From Methylopila sp. 73B (lineage in GTDB: Bacteria > Pseudomonadota > Alphaproteobacteria > Rhizobiales > Methylopilaceae), in the NCBI RefSeq assembly GCF_000526315.1, contig NZ_JAFV01000001.1, positions 3,164,501-3,228,500 on the forward strand: DNA of 64,000 nucleotides, given 5' to 3'. Position 1 is the stretch's first letter; each line of letters begins with the position of its first letter. The notes beneath the pieces are model-generated. The model saw nothing but the letters and a program-made list of their open reading frames with translations, searched no databases and was not told the DNA's origin. This document shows positions 10,683 to 21,585 of this stretch, one piece after another. A program made the position numbers and the translations under genes.

Positions 10683-12572
10683 TCACGCCTTCACCCCCGC
10701 CTTCGCCGCCCTGTCCGCGTCCCACCACCAGGTCTCCAGCGTCCCGCGCGTGAAGCGCGGCTTCTCCGGCGGATGGCCGTAGGCGTCCCAGTAGGCGAGC
10801 GTGTGCGTGTCCTTGTACCAGGCGGGGACCCACAGGCGCAGCGCGCGCAGCACGCGGTCGAGCGCGCGGGCCGCGACGTGCAGCTCGTCCCGGCTCTTGG
10901 CCGCGATCATGGCCTCGATCAGCGCGTCGACGGCCGGGTTCGCCAGGCCCGAAAGGTTCTGGGAGCCCGGCAGATTGGCGGATTCCGAAGCGTAGACCTG
11001 CCGCAGGCCTTCGCCCGGCGTCGGGTCCATGCTCATGCGGCGGCTGACGACGTCGAAGTCGAAGCTGTTGGTGCGGCTCTGGTACTGAGCCGGGTCCACC
11101 TGCCGGATGGTCGCCTCGACGCCGAGAACCTTCAGGTTCTTGATGAAGGAATTGAGGTGGGGTTCGAACGAGGGCTCGAACTCCAGGAACTCGATGGTCA
11201 GCGCTTCTCCGCCGGCGTTCACCGCGCGGCCGTCCTTGATGGCCCAGCCGGCCTCGCGCAGCAGCCGCGCGGCCTCGCGCAGCCGTGTGCGATCCTGGCC
11301 CGAGCCGTCCGAGACCGGGGGAACGACCGGCTCTCCGAGCGCCTCGTCCGGAATCGTGCCGCGGAACGGCTCGAGCAGCGCGAGCTCCGCGCCTTCGGCG
11401 GGCCCCGTCGCCATCATCTCCGGCGCGCCCTGGAACACCGAGACGGTGCGCTTGTATGCGCCGAACATCAGGTTCGCGTTCATCCACTCGAAGTCGAAGG
11501 CGAGCGCGATCGCGGCCCGTGTGCGCGGGTCCTGGAACTTCGCACGGCGCAGATTGAACCAAAGCCCCTGCGCGCCCGAGGGGGTGAGGTCCGGCAGCGT
11601 CTCGCGCCGGACCTTGCCCTCGCGCACGGCCGGGAAGTCGTAGCCGGTCGCCCAGACGCGGGAGGTGAACTCCTCCCGGAACAGATAGGCGCCGCCCTTG
11701 AACGCCTCGAACGCAATCGCGCGGTCGCGGAAGAACTCGTAGCGCAGGGCGTCGAAGTTCCACTGGCCGGCGTTGACCGCGAGGTCCTTCGCCCACCAGT
11801 CGGTGACGCGCTCGAAGGTGATGGCGCGGCCGGGCACGACGCGGCCGACCTTGTAGGGGCCTGAGCCGAGCGGCGCCTCCATGCCGGCGGCCTCGAAATC
11901 GCGGGTGGCGTACCAGGCCTTGGAGAAGATCGGCAGCGACGCCAAGGTCAGCGGCAAGTCGCGGGTGCGCTTCGGCGACAGGCGCAGGACCACCACGTCC
12001 TCAGCCTCGACCTCGACCGATTCCAGGTCGCGGATCGCCTGGGCGATCAGCGGGTGGCCCTTGGCTTTCAGCGTCTCGAACGACCACGTCACGTCCTCGG
12101 CGGTGAGGCGTGAGCCGTCGTGGAAACGCGCCTCGGGGCGCAGGCGGAAGCGGAAGGCGAGGCCGTCGCCGGACACCGCGACCGACTTCGCGACCAGCCC
12201 GTAGAGCGCGTCCGGCTCGTCGAAGGCGCGCGCCATCAGCGTGTCGAAGGTGAGCTGCATGCCCTGCGCGCCGTCGCCCTTCAGGATGAAGGCGTTCAAC
12301 GTGTTGAAGGTCGAGAAGCTCTGGTTGAGCGCCGTGGTCGAGGGCGTCTGGGAGAACGAGCCGCCCTTCGGCGCATTCGCTCGCACATAGTCGAAGGCGG
12401 TGAAGTCGCGCGGGTATTTCAGGTCGCCGAAGGCCGAGAGGCCGTGGCGCTCGGGGCCGAACGCCTTTGGATCGCCCTCGACGGCGGTCGCCGCCGCCGG
12501 CGCGCCCTCGGTCTGGGCGCGCGCGGCGCGCGGGAACATCCCGAACGCCGCGGCCGCGCCGGCGTAGGCCAT
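10683..12572 (-). CDS. yejA: Extracellular solute-binding protein, YejA-like (second copy)
   Basis: Periplasmic peptide-binding component of family 5 (SBP_bac_5). From the ATG at 12572 it is 629 residues with a signal peptide MAYAGAAAAFGMFPRAARAQ. The mature part has HGLSAFGDLKYPRDFTAFDYV, RPEARFHDGSRLTAEDVTWS and W-rich ends, as in YejA. The frame is open upstream: SRRAV directly precedes the ATG (twin-arginine-like), and the only upstream start is a GTG at 12800 overlapping the stop of the first yejA (GTGA). That would give 705 residues but runs through a palindromic repeat, so the start is uncertain. The neighbouring paralogue is clearly divergent, so this is not a recent duplication. Confidence 0.9.
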   Translation of the reverse strand: MAYAGAAAAFGMFPRAARAQTEGAPAAATAVEGDPKAFGPERHGLSAFGDLKYPRDFTAFDYVRANAPKGGSFSQTPSTTALNQSFSTFNTLNAFILKGDGAQGMQLTFDTLMARAFDEPDALYGLVAKSVAVSGDGLAFRFRLRPEARFHDGSRLTAEDVTWSFETLKAKGHPLIAQAIRDLESVEVEAEDVVVLRLSPKRTRDLPLTLASLPIFSKAWYATRDFEAAGMEAPLGSGPYKVGRVVPGRAITFERVTDWWAKDLAVNAGQWNFDALRYEFFRDRAIAFEAFKGGAYLFREEFTSRVWATGYDFPAVREGKVRRETLPDLTPSGAQGLWFNLRRAKFQDPRTRAAIALAFDFEWMNANLMFGAYKRTVSVFQGAPEMMATGPAEGAELALLEPFRGTIPDEALGEPVVPPVSDGSGQDRTRLREAARLLREAGWAIKDGRAVNAGGEALTIEFLEFEPSFEPHLNSFIKNLKVLGVEATIRQVDPAQYQSRTNSFDFDVVSRRMSMDPTPGEGLRQVYASESANLPGSQNLSGLANPAVDALIEAMIAAKSRDELHVAARALDRVLRALRLWVPAWYKDTHTLAYWDAYGHPPEKPRFTRGTLETWWWDADRAAKAGVKA

Positions 12573-12599
12573 CACGGCGCGACGTGAGACGCGCGCTCT

Positions 12600-12743
12600 T
12601 CCCTTCTCCCGTTGCGGGAGAAGGTGGACGGCGGCGTCAGCCGACGGCCGGATGAGGGGTCGTGGGGGACATCCTGAACCGTGGGAGGTTGTGCCGGACG
12701 ACCCCTCACCCCAACCCTCTCCCGCAAGGGGAGAGGGGGACGG
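12600..12743. repeat. CTCTCCCC palindrome family, element at the 5' end of the second yejA
   Basis: Ends are hairpins CTTCTCCCG...CGGGAGAAGG (about 12604-12626) and CCTCTCCCGCAAGGGGAGAGG (about 12716-12738), with inverted inner parts ATGAGGGGTCG (12653-12663) and CGACCCCTCA (12709-12718). The organisation matches the element at 10463-10594 with lower identity. It occupies most of the gap between the two yejA genes and stays open in the yejA frame. Confidence 0.7.
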
Positions 12744-12796
12744 CGACGTCGCGTCTTTTCCTGAAATGGCGCCGCCACGGTCGCCCCGTCGCTTCC

Positions 12797-14674
<1,878 letters not shown>

Positions 14675-14803
14675 CGGCGGGCGTGGTCCTCTGCAACGCG
14701 TCTGGGCGCGGGCGCCCACGGATTATGTCGCGAGAGGAGGCGGCTTAAAGGCGAGCGTCAAGGCCGCGCGCGATCATGACGCCGTGACGGCCGCTCGGCC
14801 GAC

Positions 14804-14838
14804 ATGGAAAGGCCGGGCGCGAGGCCCGGCCTTTCCAT
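14804..14838 (-). terminator. Strong hairpin, probable terminator after the cytochrome c gene
   Basis: ATGGAAAGGCCGGGC (14804-14818) and GCCCGGCCTTTCCAT (14824-14838) are a perfect 15-bp inverted repeat with a five-base loop, 20 bases past the cytochrome stop at 14859. There is no long U-tract after the stem on the minus strand, so intrinsic termination may be partial. It also separates the cytochrome from the yej operon. Confidence 0.65.
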
Positions 14839-14858
14839 GAGGCGTCAGCCTCGGAGCG

Positions 14859-15941
14859 TCACTTCGGCTGTTCGGCCGGAGGGGTCGCGCCCGGCTGTCC
14901 CGGCGCAGCGCCCTCCTGCGGCGCCGGAGCGGCTTCGGCCGGAGCCGCGGGCTTGGCGTCGCCCCCGCCCGCGGCGCCGAGATCGACCGGCGCGTCGGAG
15001 TTCTTGTTGAGGTAGGCGATCAGAGCCGCGCGCTCCTCGGGGCTCTTGATGCCAGCGAAGGCCATCGAGGTGCCGGGGACGTAGGCCTTGGGGCTCTCGA
15101 GCCAGTGGCCGAGGTTGTCGACGTCCCACACCTTGTCCGACGTCGCCTTCATCGCGGCGGAGTAGCCGAAGCCCTCCATGTGCGCGTGCTTCAGCCCGAC
15201 GATGCCGTAGAGGTTCGGGCCGGCCTTGGCCGGGCCGCCCTTGTCGAAGGAGTGACAGGCGCCGCACTTCTTCGCGACCGCCTCGCCCTTCTTCACGTCG
15301 GCCGCCGCGACCAGCGCCTTGAAGTCGCCGCCGCCTGCCGCCGGAGCGGCCGCTCCCTTGTCGCCGCCCGCGGCCGCGGGCTTTGCGCCTTCCGCCGGCG
15401 CCGCCGGGAGCGGCTGCGGGCTGTCGGAGTTCTTGTTGAGATAGGCGAGCAGGTTCGCCCGCTCCTCGGGATTCTTGATGCCGGCGAAGGCCATCGAGGT
15501 GCCGGAGATGTAGCCCTTCGGGTTCTCGATCCAGTGGTCGAGGTTCGCGAAGTCCCAGGTCTTGTCGGTCGTGGCCTTCATCGCCGCGGAGTAGCCGAAG
15601 CCCTCCATGTGCGCATGCTTCAGCCCGACGACGCCGTAGAGGTTCGGACCGGCCTTGGCCGCGCCGCCCTTCTCGAACGAGTGGCAGGCGCCGCACTTCT
15701 TCGCGACGGCCTCGCCCTTGGCCGGATCGGCCTTGGCGAGCCTGGCCTCGATCGGAGCCGCGGCCGCAGCCCCGCCGCCCGCCTCGCCGCCGCCGGACTC
15801 GTCCAGCGCGGCCACTTCGTAGCCCGGCTTCTCGGGTTCGTGCTGGCCAAAGACAAGGCCCGCCACCGCGTTGAGCGTCAGCGTCACGGTCAAGGCGCCA
15901 AGCACGGCGCCGGCGATCTTGTTCAGCTCGAACGAGTCCAT
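14859..15941 (-). CDS. Membrane-anchored dihaem cytochrome c, duplicated CycM-like domain
   Basis: Electron carrier anchored on the periplasmic side of the inner membrane. The ATG at 15941 follows GGAGGAAAG and gives 360 residues: an uncleaved anchor MDSFELNKIAGAVLGALTVT (about 1-32), a Gly/Ala linker, then two class I cytochrome c domains. Haem sites CGACH are at 83-87 and 226-230, with probable axial Met in GTSMAFAG at about 150 and 293, and an Ala/Pro-rich tail. CycM (c552) in rhizobia normally has one such domain; here two near-identical copies lie 143 residues apart. It is divergent from kdsB. A role carrying electrons from bc1 to a terminal oxidase is inferred from the family. Confidence 0.92.
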   Translation of the reverse strand: MDSFELNKIAGAVLGALTVTLTLNAVAGLVFGQHEPEKPGYEVAALDESGGGEAGGGAAAAAPIEARLAKADPAKGEAVAKKCGACHSFEKGGAAKAGPNLYGVVGLKHAHMEGFGYSAAMKATTDKTWDFANLDHWIENPKGYISGTSMAFAGIKNPEERANLLAYLNKNSDSPQPLPAAPAEGAKPAAAGGDKGAAAPAAGGGDFKALVAAADVKKGEAVAKKCGACHSFDKGGPAKAGPNLYGIVGLKHAHMEGFGYSAAMKATSDKVWDVDNLGHWLESPKAYVPGTSMAFAGIKSPEERAALIAYLNKNSDAPVDLGAAGGGDAKPAAPAEAAPAPQEGAAPGQPGATPPAEQPK

Positions 15942-16170
15942 CTTTCCTCCGCGATCGGCGGCGGCTTCGCTCCGCGCCGTTTTTTGGCCATTTCCAGAAA
16001 CTTGCGTCAACGCGCGGAGAAACCACGCCGTTCAGCATGTCGGGGCGGGAGGACGCTACCCGCTTTTGCGGAACCGCTGCAACTCGGCTATCACGCCGCC
16101 GCCATCATTATTCGCGGCCCGCGAGGGCCTTTAGCGGCCATTCCGCCGTCCGAGCGCCGAACATTTCCCG

Positions 16171-16941
16171 ATGCCGACCCTTCGAAACCATCCGCGCCCG
16201 CTGGTCCTCGTCCCGGCCCGCCTCGCCGCCACCCGCCTGCCCAACAAGCCGCTTGCGGACATCCACGGCGAGCCCATGATTCTCCACGTGTGGCGACGCG
16301 CGGTGGAGGCTGGCGTCGGCCCCGTCGTGGTGGCCACCGACTCCGAGGAGGTGCGCGACGTGATCGTCGCCGCGGGCGGCCAGGCGGCGATGACCAGGGC
16401 CGATCACGCCTCCGGTTCGGACCGCATCCACGAGGCCTTGGGGGTGGTCGATCCGGACCGGGATTTCGACGTAATCGTGAACGTGCAGGGCGACCTGCCG
16501 ACGCTCGACCCCGCCGTCGTGCGCGCCAGCCTGCTGCCGCTGCAGGATCCCGAGGTCGACATCGCGACCCTCGTCGCCGAGATCGTGCGCGACGAGGAAA
16601 AGACCGCGCCGAGCGTGGTGAAGATGGTGGGCGCCGAGATCGCGCCCGGCCGCTTCCGCTGCCTCTACTTCACCCGCGCCACCGCGCCGACCGGTCCCGG
16701 GCCGCTCTACCACCACATCGGCCTCTACGCGTACCGCCGGGCGGCGCTCGAACGCTTCGTGAAGCTGCCCCCGTCGCCGCTGGAGACGCGGGAGAAGCTG
16801 GAGCAGCTCCGGGCGCTGGAGGCCGGCATGCGCATCGACGCGGTCAAGGTCGACACCGTGCCGCTCGGCGTCGACACGCCGGAGGATCTCGAGCGCGCCC
16901 GCACGCTGCTGATCCACGCCGCGGAGGGCGTTCCGTCGTGA
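16171..16941 (+). CDS. kdsB: 3-deoxy-manno-octulosonate cytidylyltransferase
   Basis: Activates Kdo as CMP-Kdo for lipopolysaccharide core assembly, in the cytosol. The 256-residue product has the nucleotide-binding N-terminus [21 protein letters not shown], the [10 protein letters not shown] segment and [10 protein letters not shown], with the metal-binding Asp. Length fits KdsB. The final codons overlap the GTG of pheA (stop TGA in GTGA), so the pair is translationally coupled, an arrangement seen beside cytochrome c genes in other Hyphomicrobiales. Confidence 0.95.
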   Translation: MPTLRNHPRPLVLVPARLAATRLPNKPLADIHGEPMILHVWRRAVEAGVGPVVVATDSEEVRDVIVAAGGQAAMTRADHASGSDRIHEALGVVDPDRDFDVIVNVQGDLPTLDPAVVRASLLPLQDPEVDIATLVAEIVRDEEKTAPSVVKMVGAEIAPGRFRCLYFTRATAPTGPGPLYHHIGLYAYRRAALERFVKLPPSPLETREKLEQLRALEAGMRIDAVKVDTVPLGVDTPEDLERARTLLIHAAEGVPS

Positions 16942-17813
16942 CCCCCAATCCCGTCATCGCCCGCGAGGGCCGCATCGCCTACCAGGGCGAGCCCGGCGCG
17001 AACTCGCACATGGCGGCGGCCGAGGCCTATCCCGAGATGGACGCCCTCCCCTGCCGCACCTTCGAGGACGCGCTCGCCGCGATCGCTTCGGGCGAGGCGG
17101 CGCTCGGCATGATCCCGATCGAGAACTCCGCAAACGGGCGGGTGACCGACATCCATCACCTGATGCCGAACGCCGGCCTGCACATCGTCGGCGAGTTCTT
17201 CATGCCGATCCACCACCAGCTGGTGGGTGTGCGCGGGGCGACGCTCGGCACGCTGAAAAGCGTCCAGAGCCACGTCCAGGCGCTCGGGCAGTGCCGGAAG
17301 CTGATTCGCTCGCTCAAGCTCGAAGCGATCGTCGGGGCGGACACGGCGGGCTCCGCCCGCGAGATCGCCGAGGCCGGCGACCCGACCCGGGCGGCGCTCT
17401 CCTCGCGGCTCGCGGCCGAGATCTACGACCTCGACGTGCTGGCCGAGGACGTGGAGGACGAAGCCAACAACACGACGCGCTTCGTCGTGCTCGCGCCGGA
17501 GGCGCAGCCCGCGCCGCGCGGCGGCGACCTCACCGTGACGACCTTTGTCTTCCGGGTGCGCAACATTCCGGCCGCGCTTTACAAGGCGCTCGGGGGCTTC
17601 GCCACCAACGGCGTCAACATGACGAAGCTCGAGAGCTACCAACTCGACGGCGCCTTCACGGCGACCCAGTTTTACGCCGACGTCGAGGGCCACCCCGACG
17701 ATCCGGCGCTCGCCCGGGCGCTGGAGGAGCTCGCCTTCTTCTCGACCGAGCTAAAGATCCTCGGCGTCTACCCCGCGCACGAGTTCCGGGTCGCCAAGCG
17801 CGCCGCGGAGTAG
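16938..17813 (+). CDS. pheA: Prephenate dehydratase
   Basis: Monofunctional enzyme converting prephenate to phenylpyruvate for phenylalanine. The 291-residue protein starts at GTG 16938. It carries [34 protein letters not shown] and NNTTRFVVL, the catalytic Thr-Arg-Phe signature, in the dehydratase part (about 1-190), then an ACT domain (about 200-285) with [20 protein letters not shown] that binds phenylalanine as feedback inhibitor. There is no fused chorismate mutase; a separate one lies at 35825. Confidence 0.96.
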   Translation: MTPNPVIAREGRIAYQGEPGANSHMAAAEAYPEMDALPCRTFEDALAAIASGEAALGMIPIENSANGRVTDIHHLMPNAGLHIVGEFFMPIHHQLVGVRGATLGTLKSVQSHVQALGQCRKLIRSLKLEAIVGADTAGSAREIAEAGDPTRAALSSRLAAEIYDLDVLAEDVEDEANNTTRFVVLAPEAQPAPRGGDLTVTTFVFRVRNIPAALYKALGGFATNGVNMTKLESYQLDGAFTATQFYADVEGHPDDPALARALEELAFFSTELKILGVYPAHEFRVAKRAAE

Positions 17814-17843
17814 CCTGGTCGGGCTTTTCTCCGGCGCGACGCC

Positions 17844-19028
17844 CTAGGGCGCGCTCAGCCGCAACGCGTTGAGGAAGCGGGGATCATAACCGCCCTGCCC
17901 GTCGTCGACGCCGTAGGGGCCGCGGCTCGGCACCCAGAGCGTCCATCCCCAGCCCCGGGTCTCGACCACGCGGGTCACGGCCTCGAGCCAGGCGGCGCGC
18001 GACGCGACGTCGTCGGCGAGGCCGTCCGCCTTCGAGGCGCCGAACTCCGTCAGCACGATGCGCTCGGGCGGAATGTTGCGGCCGCGGCGCCAGCGCTCCA
18101 GCGCGTCGAACTGCATGCGCACCTTCGTCGCGTCCCACTTCTCGACGAAGTAGTAGCGGATCGCCGCCTGGGCCTCGAGGATCAGCGCGGGTCGGCCGAG
18201 GCCGCGTTCGACCGCGCGGGCGAGCACGACGTCGAGCCGGTCGGGAGCGGCCGGGAACGGGAGGCCGGCGATCAGCGGCATGATCGGCAGCGTCCAGGTG
18301 CTGCCCTGGTGCGTGAACAGGAACGGCTCGTAGAAATGCACGCTGACGAGAGTCTTGGGGTCCGCCAGCAGCGCGTCGCCGACGCCGCCCAGTCCCTCGA
18401 TCTTGGACCAGCACCCGCCGGTGACGAACAGCAGCAGGTCGGGGGCTTCCGTCCGGATCCGCGCGACAAGACGCTCCTGGTAGGCGGTCCAGTCGAGCTT
18501 GCCTTCGGCCACGCAGGCCTGCTGCGGCTCGTTCATGGCTTCGAGCGCGATCCGCCCCCGTCGGTTCTTGAGGATCCGGGCGACGCGACCGACGACCTCT
18601 GTGTAGCGCTTGAACCGCGGACCTTCGAGCCCGTCGAGCTGGTCCTCCGGGATCTGGCCGTTGAGGCCCGGCGCGGTCAGCGTGACGATGACGCCGAGCT
18701 TCTCCCGGCGGAAACGATCGATGAGAGCGAGGAAGGGGTCGCGGAAGGTCGCCCAGCGGGCCGAGCCGGGATCGTCGAGAAACGGACCGAGGTCGATCGT
18801 GAGCCGGACGTGGTCGAAGCCCGTCGCCGCGAAGGTGGAGGTTCGGTAGGCGTTCGCGCCGCCGTCGGGGTCTGGGTAGGGCTCTGCGGCGTAAGCCCCG
18901 TCGACCACCCGCGGGAACAGGTAGATGTCGGGCAGCCCGGCTCCCTTGCCGAACAGGGGCTCGGCCTGCGCCGGAACCAGCGCCAGCGCAAAGAGGGCGA
19001 CGACGAGGGCGAGGACGCGGATCACCAT
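17844..19028 (-). CDS. Secreted glycoside hydrolase family 5 (cellulase-like) protein
   Basis: Probable endoglycanase acting in the periplasm or outside the cell. The 394-residue protein has a Sec signal peptide MVIRVLALVVALFALALVPAQA. The TIM-barrel shows LEAMNEPQ (acid/base Glu in the Asn-Glu pair) and IVLTEFG (nucleophile Glu), with W-rich GWGWTLWVPSRG at the end, as in GH5. The start overlaps the stop of the upstream glycosyltransferase by seven bases, so both belong to a polysaccharide operon. A role in trimming or releasing the polymer made by this cluster is an inference; the substrate is unknown. Confidence 0.85.
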   Translation of the reverse strand: MVIRVLALVVALFALALVPAQAEPLFGKGAGLPDIYLFPRVVDGAYAAEPYPDPDGGANAYRTSTFAATGFDHVRLTIDLGPFLDDPGSARWATFRDPFLALIDRFRREKLGVIVTLTAPGLNGQIPEDQLDGLEGPRFKRYTEVVGRVARILKNRRGRIALEAMNEPQQACVAEGKLDWTAYQERLVARIRTEAPDLLLFVTGGCWSKIEGLGGVGDALLADPKTLVSVHFYEPFLFTHQGSTWTLPIMPLIAGLPFPAAPDRLDVVLARAVERGLGRPALILEAQAAIRYYFVEKWDATKVRMQFDALERWRRGRNIPPERIVLTEFGASKADGLADDVASRAAWLEAVTRVVETRGWGWTLWVPSRGPYGVDDGQGGYDPRFLNALRLSAP

Positions 19029-20077
19029 GGCGGCGCCGGGAGATCCCGTCCCTCGAGCAGTTCCATGTACTGGGCGCTCATGCGCTCCCGGGCGTAGCGC
19101 CGGGAGACTTCGTCGGCGAAGGCGGCGCGGCGCTCGGTCGAGGCCGGCGTCGCGAGCGCCTGCGCCAGCGCTCGCCGCCAGGCGTCGACGTCCTGCGGCG
19201 GCGCGAAGGCGACCGGGGCGTCGGGCTCCTTGGAGGCCAGGACCTCGCGCAGCACCGGAATGTCGGAGGCGACGATCGGCGCGCCCGACATCGCCGCCTC
19301 GACGCCCGCGAGCCCGAAGGTCTCCCAGACCGAGGGGAAGGCGAAGAGGTCGGCCGCAGCGTAGAGATCGGCCACGTCCGCCGCCGCGACGCCGCCGAGG
19401 AGCCGCACGCGGTCCGCGACCCCGTGGCGTTCGGCGAGCGCGATCAGCATCTCGCCGTCGCCGCCGTGGCCGGCGATCGCAAGGGTCGCGTCCGGAACCG
19501 CCGGCAGCGCTTCGATCAGCACCGATTGGTTTTTCTGCGCGGCCATCCGTCCGACGTTCAGAATGAGGGGCGCGCCTACGGGCAGGCCGAAGCGCCGGCG
19601 CGTCTCCTTGCGGTCGGATGCGGCGCGCGGCGCGTCGAGCCCGTGCTCGATCAGCCGCATGTCCGTCCGGTACCCCGCGGGGTAGCTCTTGAACTCGTGC
19701 AGAGTGAACGCTGTGTTCGCCACGTTAACCGAATAGCGGCCCGCCGTCCCGACCAACCGGTCCGCCAGCCGCACCAGGGCCTGGGTCTCGCTGGGCGTGC
19801 AGGTCTGGTGCACGATCTTGAGCTTCCGGCCGAACAGCCCCGTGAGAATGCACGCCGTCGCCTGATAGGCCAAGATGGCGTCGTGGTCGTCGCGGGCGAG
19901 CCGCCGCGCCATCGCGATCGCGGCCTTGACCTTTTCGGCCTTGCCGAAGTCCGGCCGGTCGAACAGCAGCACGGTGTCGACCGTGACGCCCCGCCGGCCG
20001 AGATCCTCCGCGATCATGTCGGCCAGCGTCTTCACGCCGCCGAGCTCGTTGGTGTGGAGGATCTGCAGGACTTTCAT
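19022..20077 (-). CDS. Glycosyltransferase family 4
   Basis: Cytosolic retaining GT-B glycosyltransferase, 351 residues, probably adding a sugar to a lipid-linked polysaccharide repeat. It begins MKVLQILHTNELGGVKTLAD and has the nucleotide-sugar segment LILNVGRMAAQKNQSVLIEAL, then the GT4 EX7E-type motif ETFGLAGVE with AMSGAPIVASDIPVLREVL. Upstream is a divergent flippase gene with 95 bases between, downstream an overlapping GH5 gene. Donor and acceptor cannot be read from sequence. Confidence 0.9.
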   Translation of the reverse strand: MKVLQILHTNELGGVKTLADMIAEDLGRRGVTVDTVLLFDRPDFGKAEKVKAAIAMARRLARDDHDAILAYQATACILTGLFGRKLKIVHQTCTPSETQALVRLADRLVGTAGRYSVNVANTAFTLHEFKSYPAGYRTDMRLIEHGLDAPRAASDRKETRRRFGLPVGAPLILNVGRMAAQKNQSVLIEALPAVPDATLAIAGHGGDGEMLIALAERHGVADRVRLLGGVAAADVADLYAAADLFAFPSVWETFGLAGVEAAMSGAPIVASDIPVLREVLASKEPDAPVAFAPPQDVDAWRRALAQALATPASTERRAAFADEVSRRYARERMSAQYMELLEGRDLPAPPW

Positions 20078-20121
20078 GCGGCGGGACCTCGTGGCGGGCG
20101 GCGGACCGTCGAACCTTCCCC

Positions 20122-20137
20122 TAACGTTCGCACGTTA
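20122..20137. promoter_or_regulatory. Inverted repeat in the divergent polysaccharide promoter
   Basis: TAACGT (20122-20127) and ACGTTA (20132-20137) are perfect arms around TCGC in the 95-base gap between the leftward glycosyltransferase and the rightward flippase. Position and AT-rich arms suit an operator or overlapping promoters; no regulator is identifiable. Confidence 0.35.
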
Positions 20138-20172
20138 AGGTCGCCCTGCCGCGACGGCCAGAAAGGCGTTTC

Positions 20173-21585
20173 GTGAAGGATTCGAACCTCGTCCTCTATT
20201 TCGGCTCGCGCGTCGTCTCCGCCGCCGGCAACCTCGTGTCCGTCGCGCTGTTCACCCGGCTCGTCAGCCCCGCGGAGTACGGGGCCTATGTGCTGACCTT
20301 CGCCTGGGCGATCATCGTCTACGGCTTCGCGACCCAATGGATGAAGTTCGCCTATTTCGGCGTCTACCGCGCCGCCCAGGCGGAGACCATCGTGGCGTCC
20401 TACGCCCGGCTCCTGGGCGCGGCCACCCTTGTCGTGGCGCTCGGTCTCGGCCTTGCAGCGGCCTTCGGCGCGATGACGCCGGGCTTCGCCGCGGCGCTGT
20501 TCGGCCTGTTCTTCGGCATGACCGTCTACGAGGCGCTGGTCGAAGTCGCCCGCACGCGGCTCGCGGCGCGGGCCGTCGCTCTGTCCATGATCTTCCGCGC
20601 GGTGTTCTCGCTCGTGCTCGGCTGCGTCGCGCTGACGCTCGAGCCGACCGCGATTTCGCTTTCGATCGCGATCGCGGTCGCGCATCTGATCGCCGCCGTG
20701 CCGAGCGCGCTCGCGGTCAAGCATTTCGTGGGGGCGCCCGCCAGCCGGGACGCCGCCGCGACTCTGGTGCGCTACGGCTGGCCGCTCATCCTCTCGTTCG
20801 GCGTGATGGCCGTCGGCCAGACCGTCGACCGGCTGATGATCTCCTATTTCGCCGGCGACGCGACGCTTGGCCCCTACGGCGTCATCGCCGACCTGATGCG
20901 GCAGAGCTTCATGGTGGTCGGCGAATCCATCGCGCTCGCGCTCATCACCGTCGGCAAGCAGCTCGCCGACGAAGGCCACGAGGCCGAGTCGGACGCGGTC
21001 ATGCGCCGCGCCTTCCAGGCCTGCCTCGCCGCCGCGACCTTCGGGGCCGCCTTCTTCGTGGTCTTCGGCCACGACCTCGCGCGCCTCGCCCTCGGCGAGC
21101 CCTTCGCCCAGCGCGGCTACGAGATCATCCCCTACTTCGCCGTCGCCTTCTGCTTCATGACGCTGAAGAATTTCTACTTCTCGCAGGTCATCTTCTTCGC
21201 GAAGGCGGCGCTGCTCGAGTTCATCATCGCGGCCGTCTTCGTCGCGACCTCGGCAGCGATCGCCCTCGCGCTCGTCCCGCCGCAGGGCGCGATCGGCGGC
21301 GCGATCGCCCTGATGATCGCGCATGGGGTGGCGACGCTCGCCGCGGCGCTCCTCGGTCGCCGCCTGCGGAAGCTGCCCGTGGACATGACGGCGCTCGCCG
21401 TGATGCCCGCGGCGGCGCTGGGCGTGACGCTGGCGGCCTTTGCGATCGACGGCTGGAGCCTGCACCCGGCCGCGGCGCTCGCCGCGAAAACGGCGCTGTT
21501 CGTCGCCGTCGTCGGCGCGATCGCCCTGCGGTTCGACCTGTTCAGCCTCGCCCGCGGGCGAGCCGCGCGCGGATCACCCGCATGA
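20173..21585 (+). CDS. Wzx-like polysaccharide flippase (MOP superfamily)
   Basis: Moves lipid-linked oligosaccharide repeats across the inner membrane. The 470-residue protein is hydrophobic throughout, with about 12 to 14 membrane segments, beginning (GTG) KDSNLVLYFGSRVVSAAGNLVSVALFTRLV, the usual Wzx/RfbX N-terminus including RLVSPAEYGAY. It is divergent from the GT4 gene. Its last 44 bases overlap the convergent WecG-type gene. Polymer identity is unknown. Confidence 0.85.
   Translation: MKDSNLVLYFGSRVVSAAGNLVSVALFTRLVSPAEYGAYVLTFAWAIIVYGFATQWMKFAYFGVYRAAQAETIVASYARLLGAATLVVALGLGLAAAFGAMTPGFAAALFGLFFGMTVYEALVEVARTRLAARAVALSMIFRAVFSLVLGCVALTLEPTAISLSIAIAVAHLIAAVPSALAVKHFVGAPASRDAAATLVRYGWPLILSFGVMAVGQTVDRLMISYFAGDATLGPYGVIADLMRQSFMVVGESIALALITVGKQLADEGHEAESDAVMRRAFQACLAAATFGAAFFVVFGHDLARLALGEPFAQRGYEIIPYFAVAFCFMTLKNFYFSQVIFFAKAALLEFIIAAVFVATSAAIALALVPPQGAIGGAIALMIAHGVATLAAALLGRRLRKLPVDMTALAVMPAAALGVTLAAFAIDGWSLHPAAALAAKTALFVAVVGAIALRFDLFSLARGRAARGSPA

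Noticed and set aside
15105-16937. Plus-strand open frame upstream of pheA in the same frame
   Set aside because: It reads antisense through the cytochrome gene and out of frame through kdsB; the PheA start is fixed by the GTGA overlap and family alignment.
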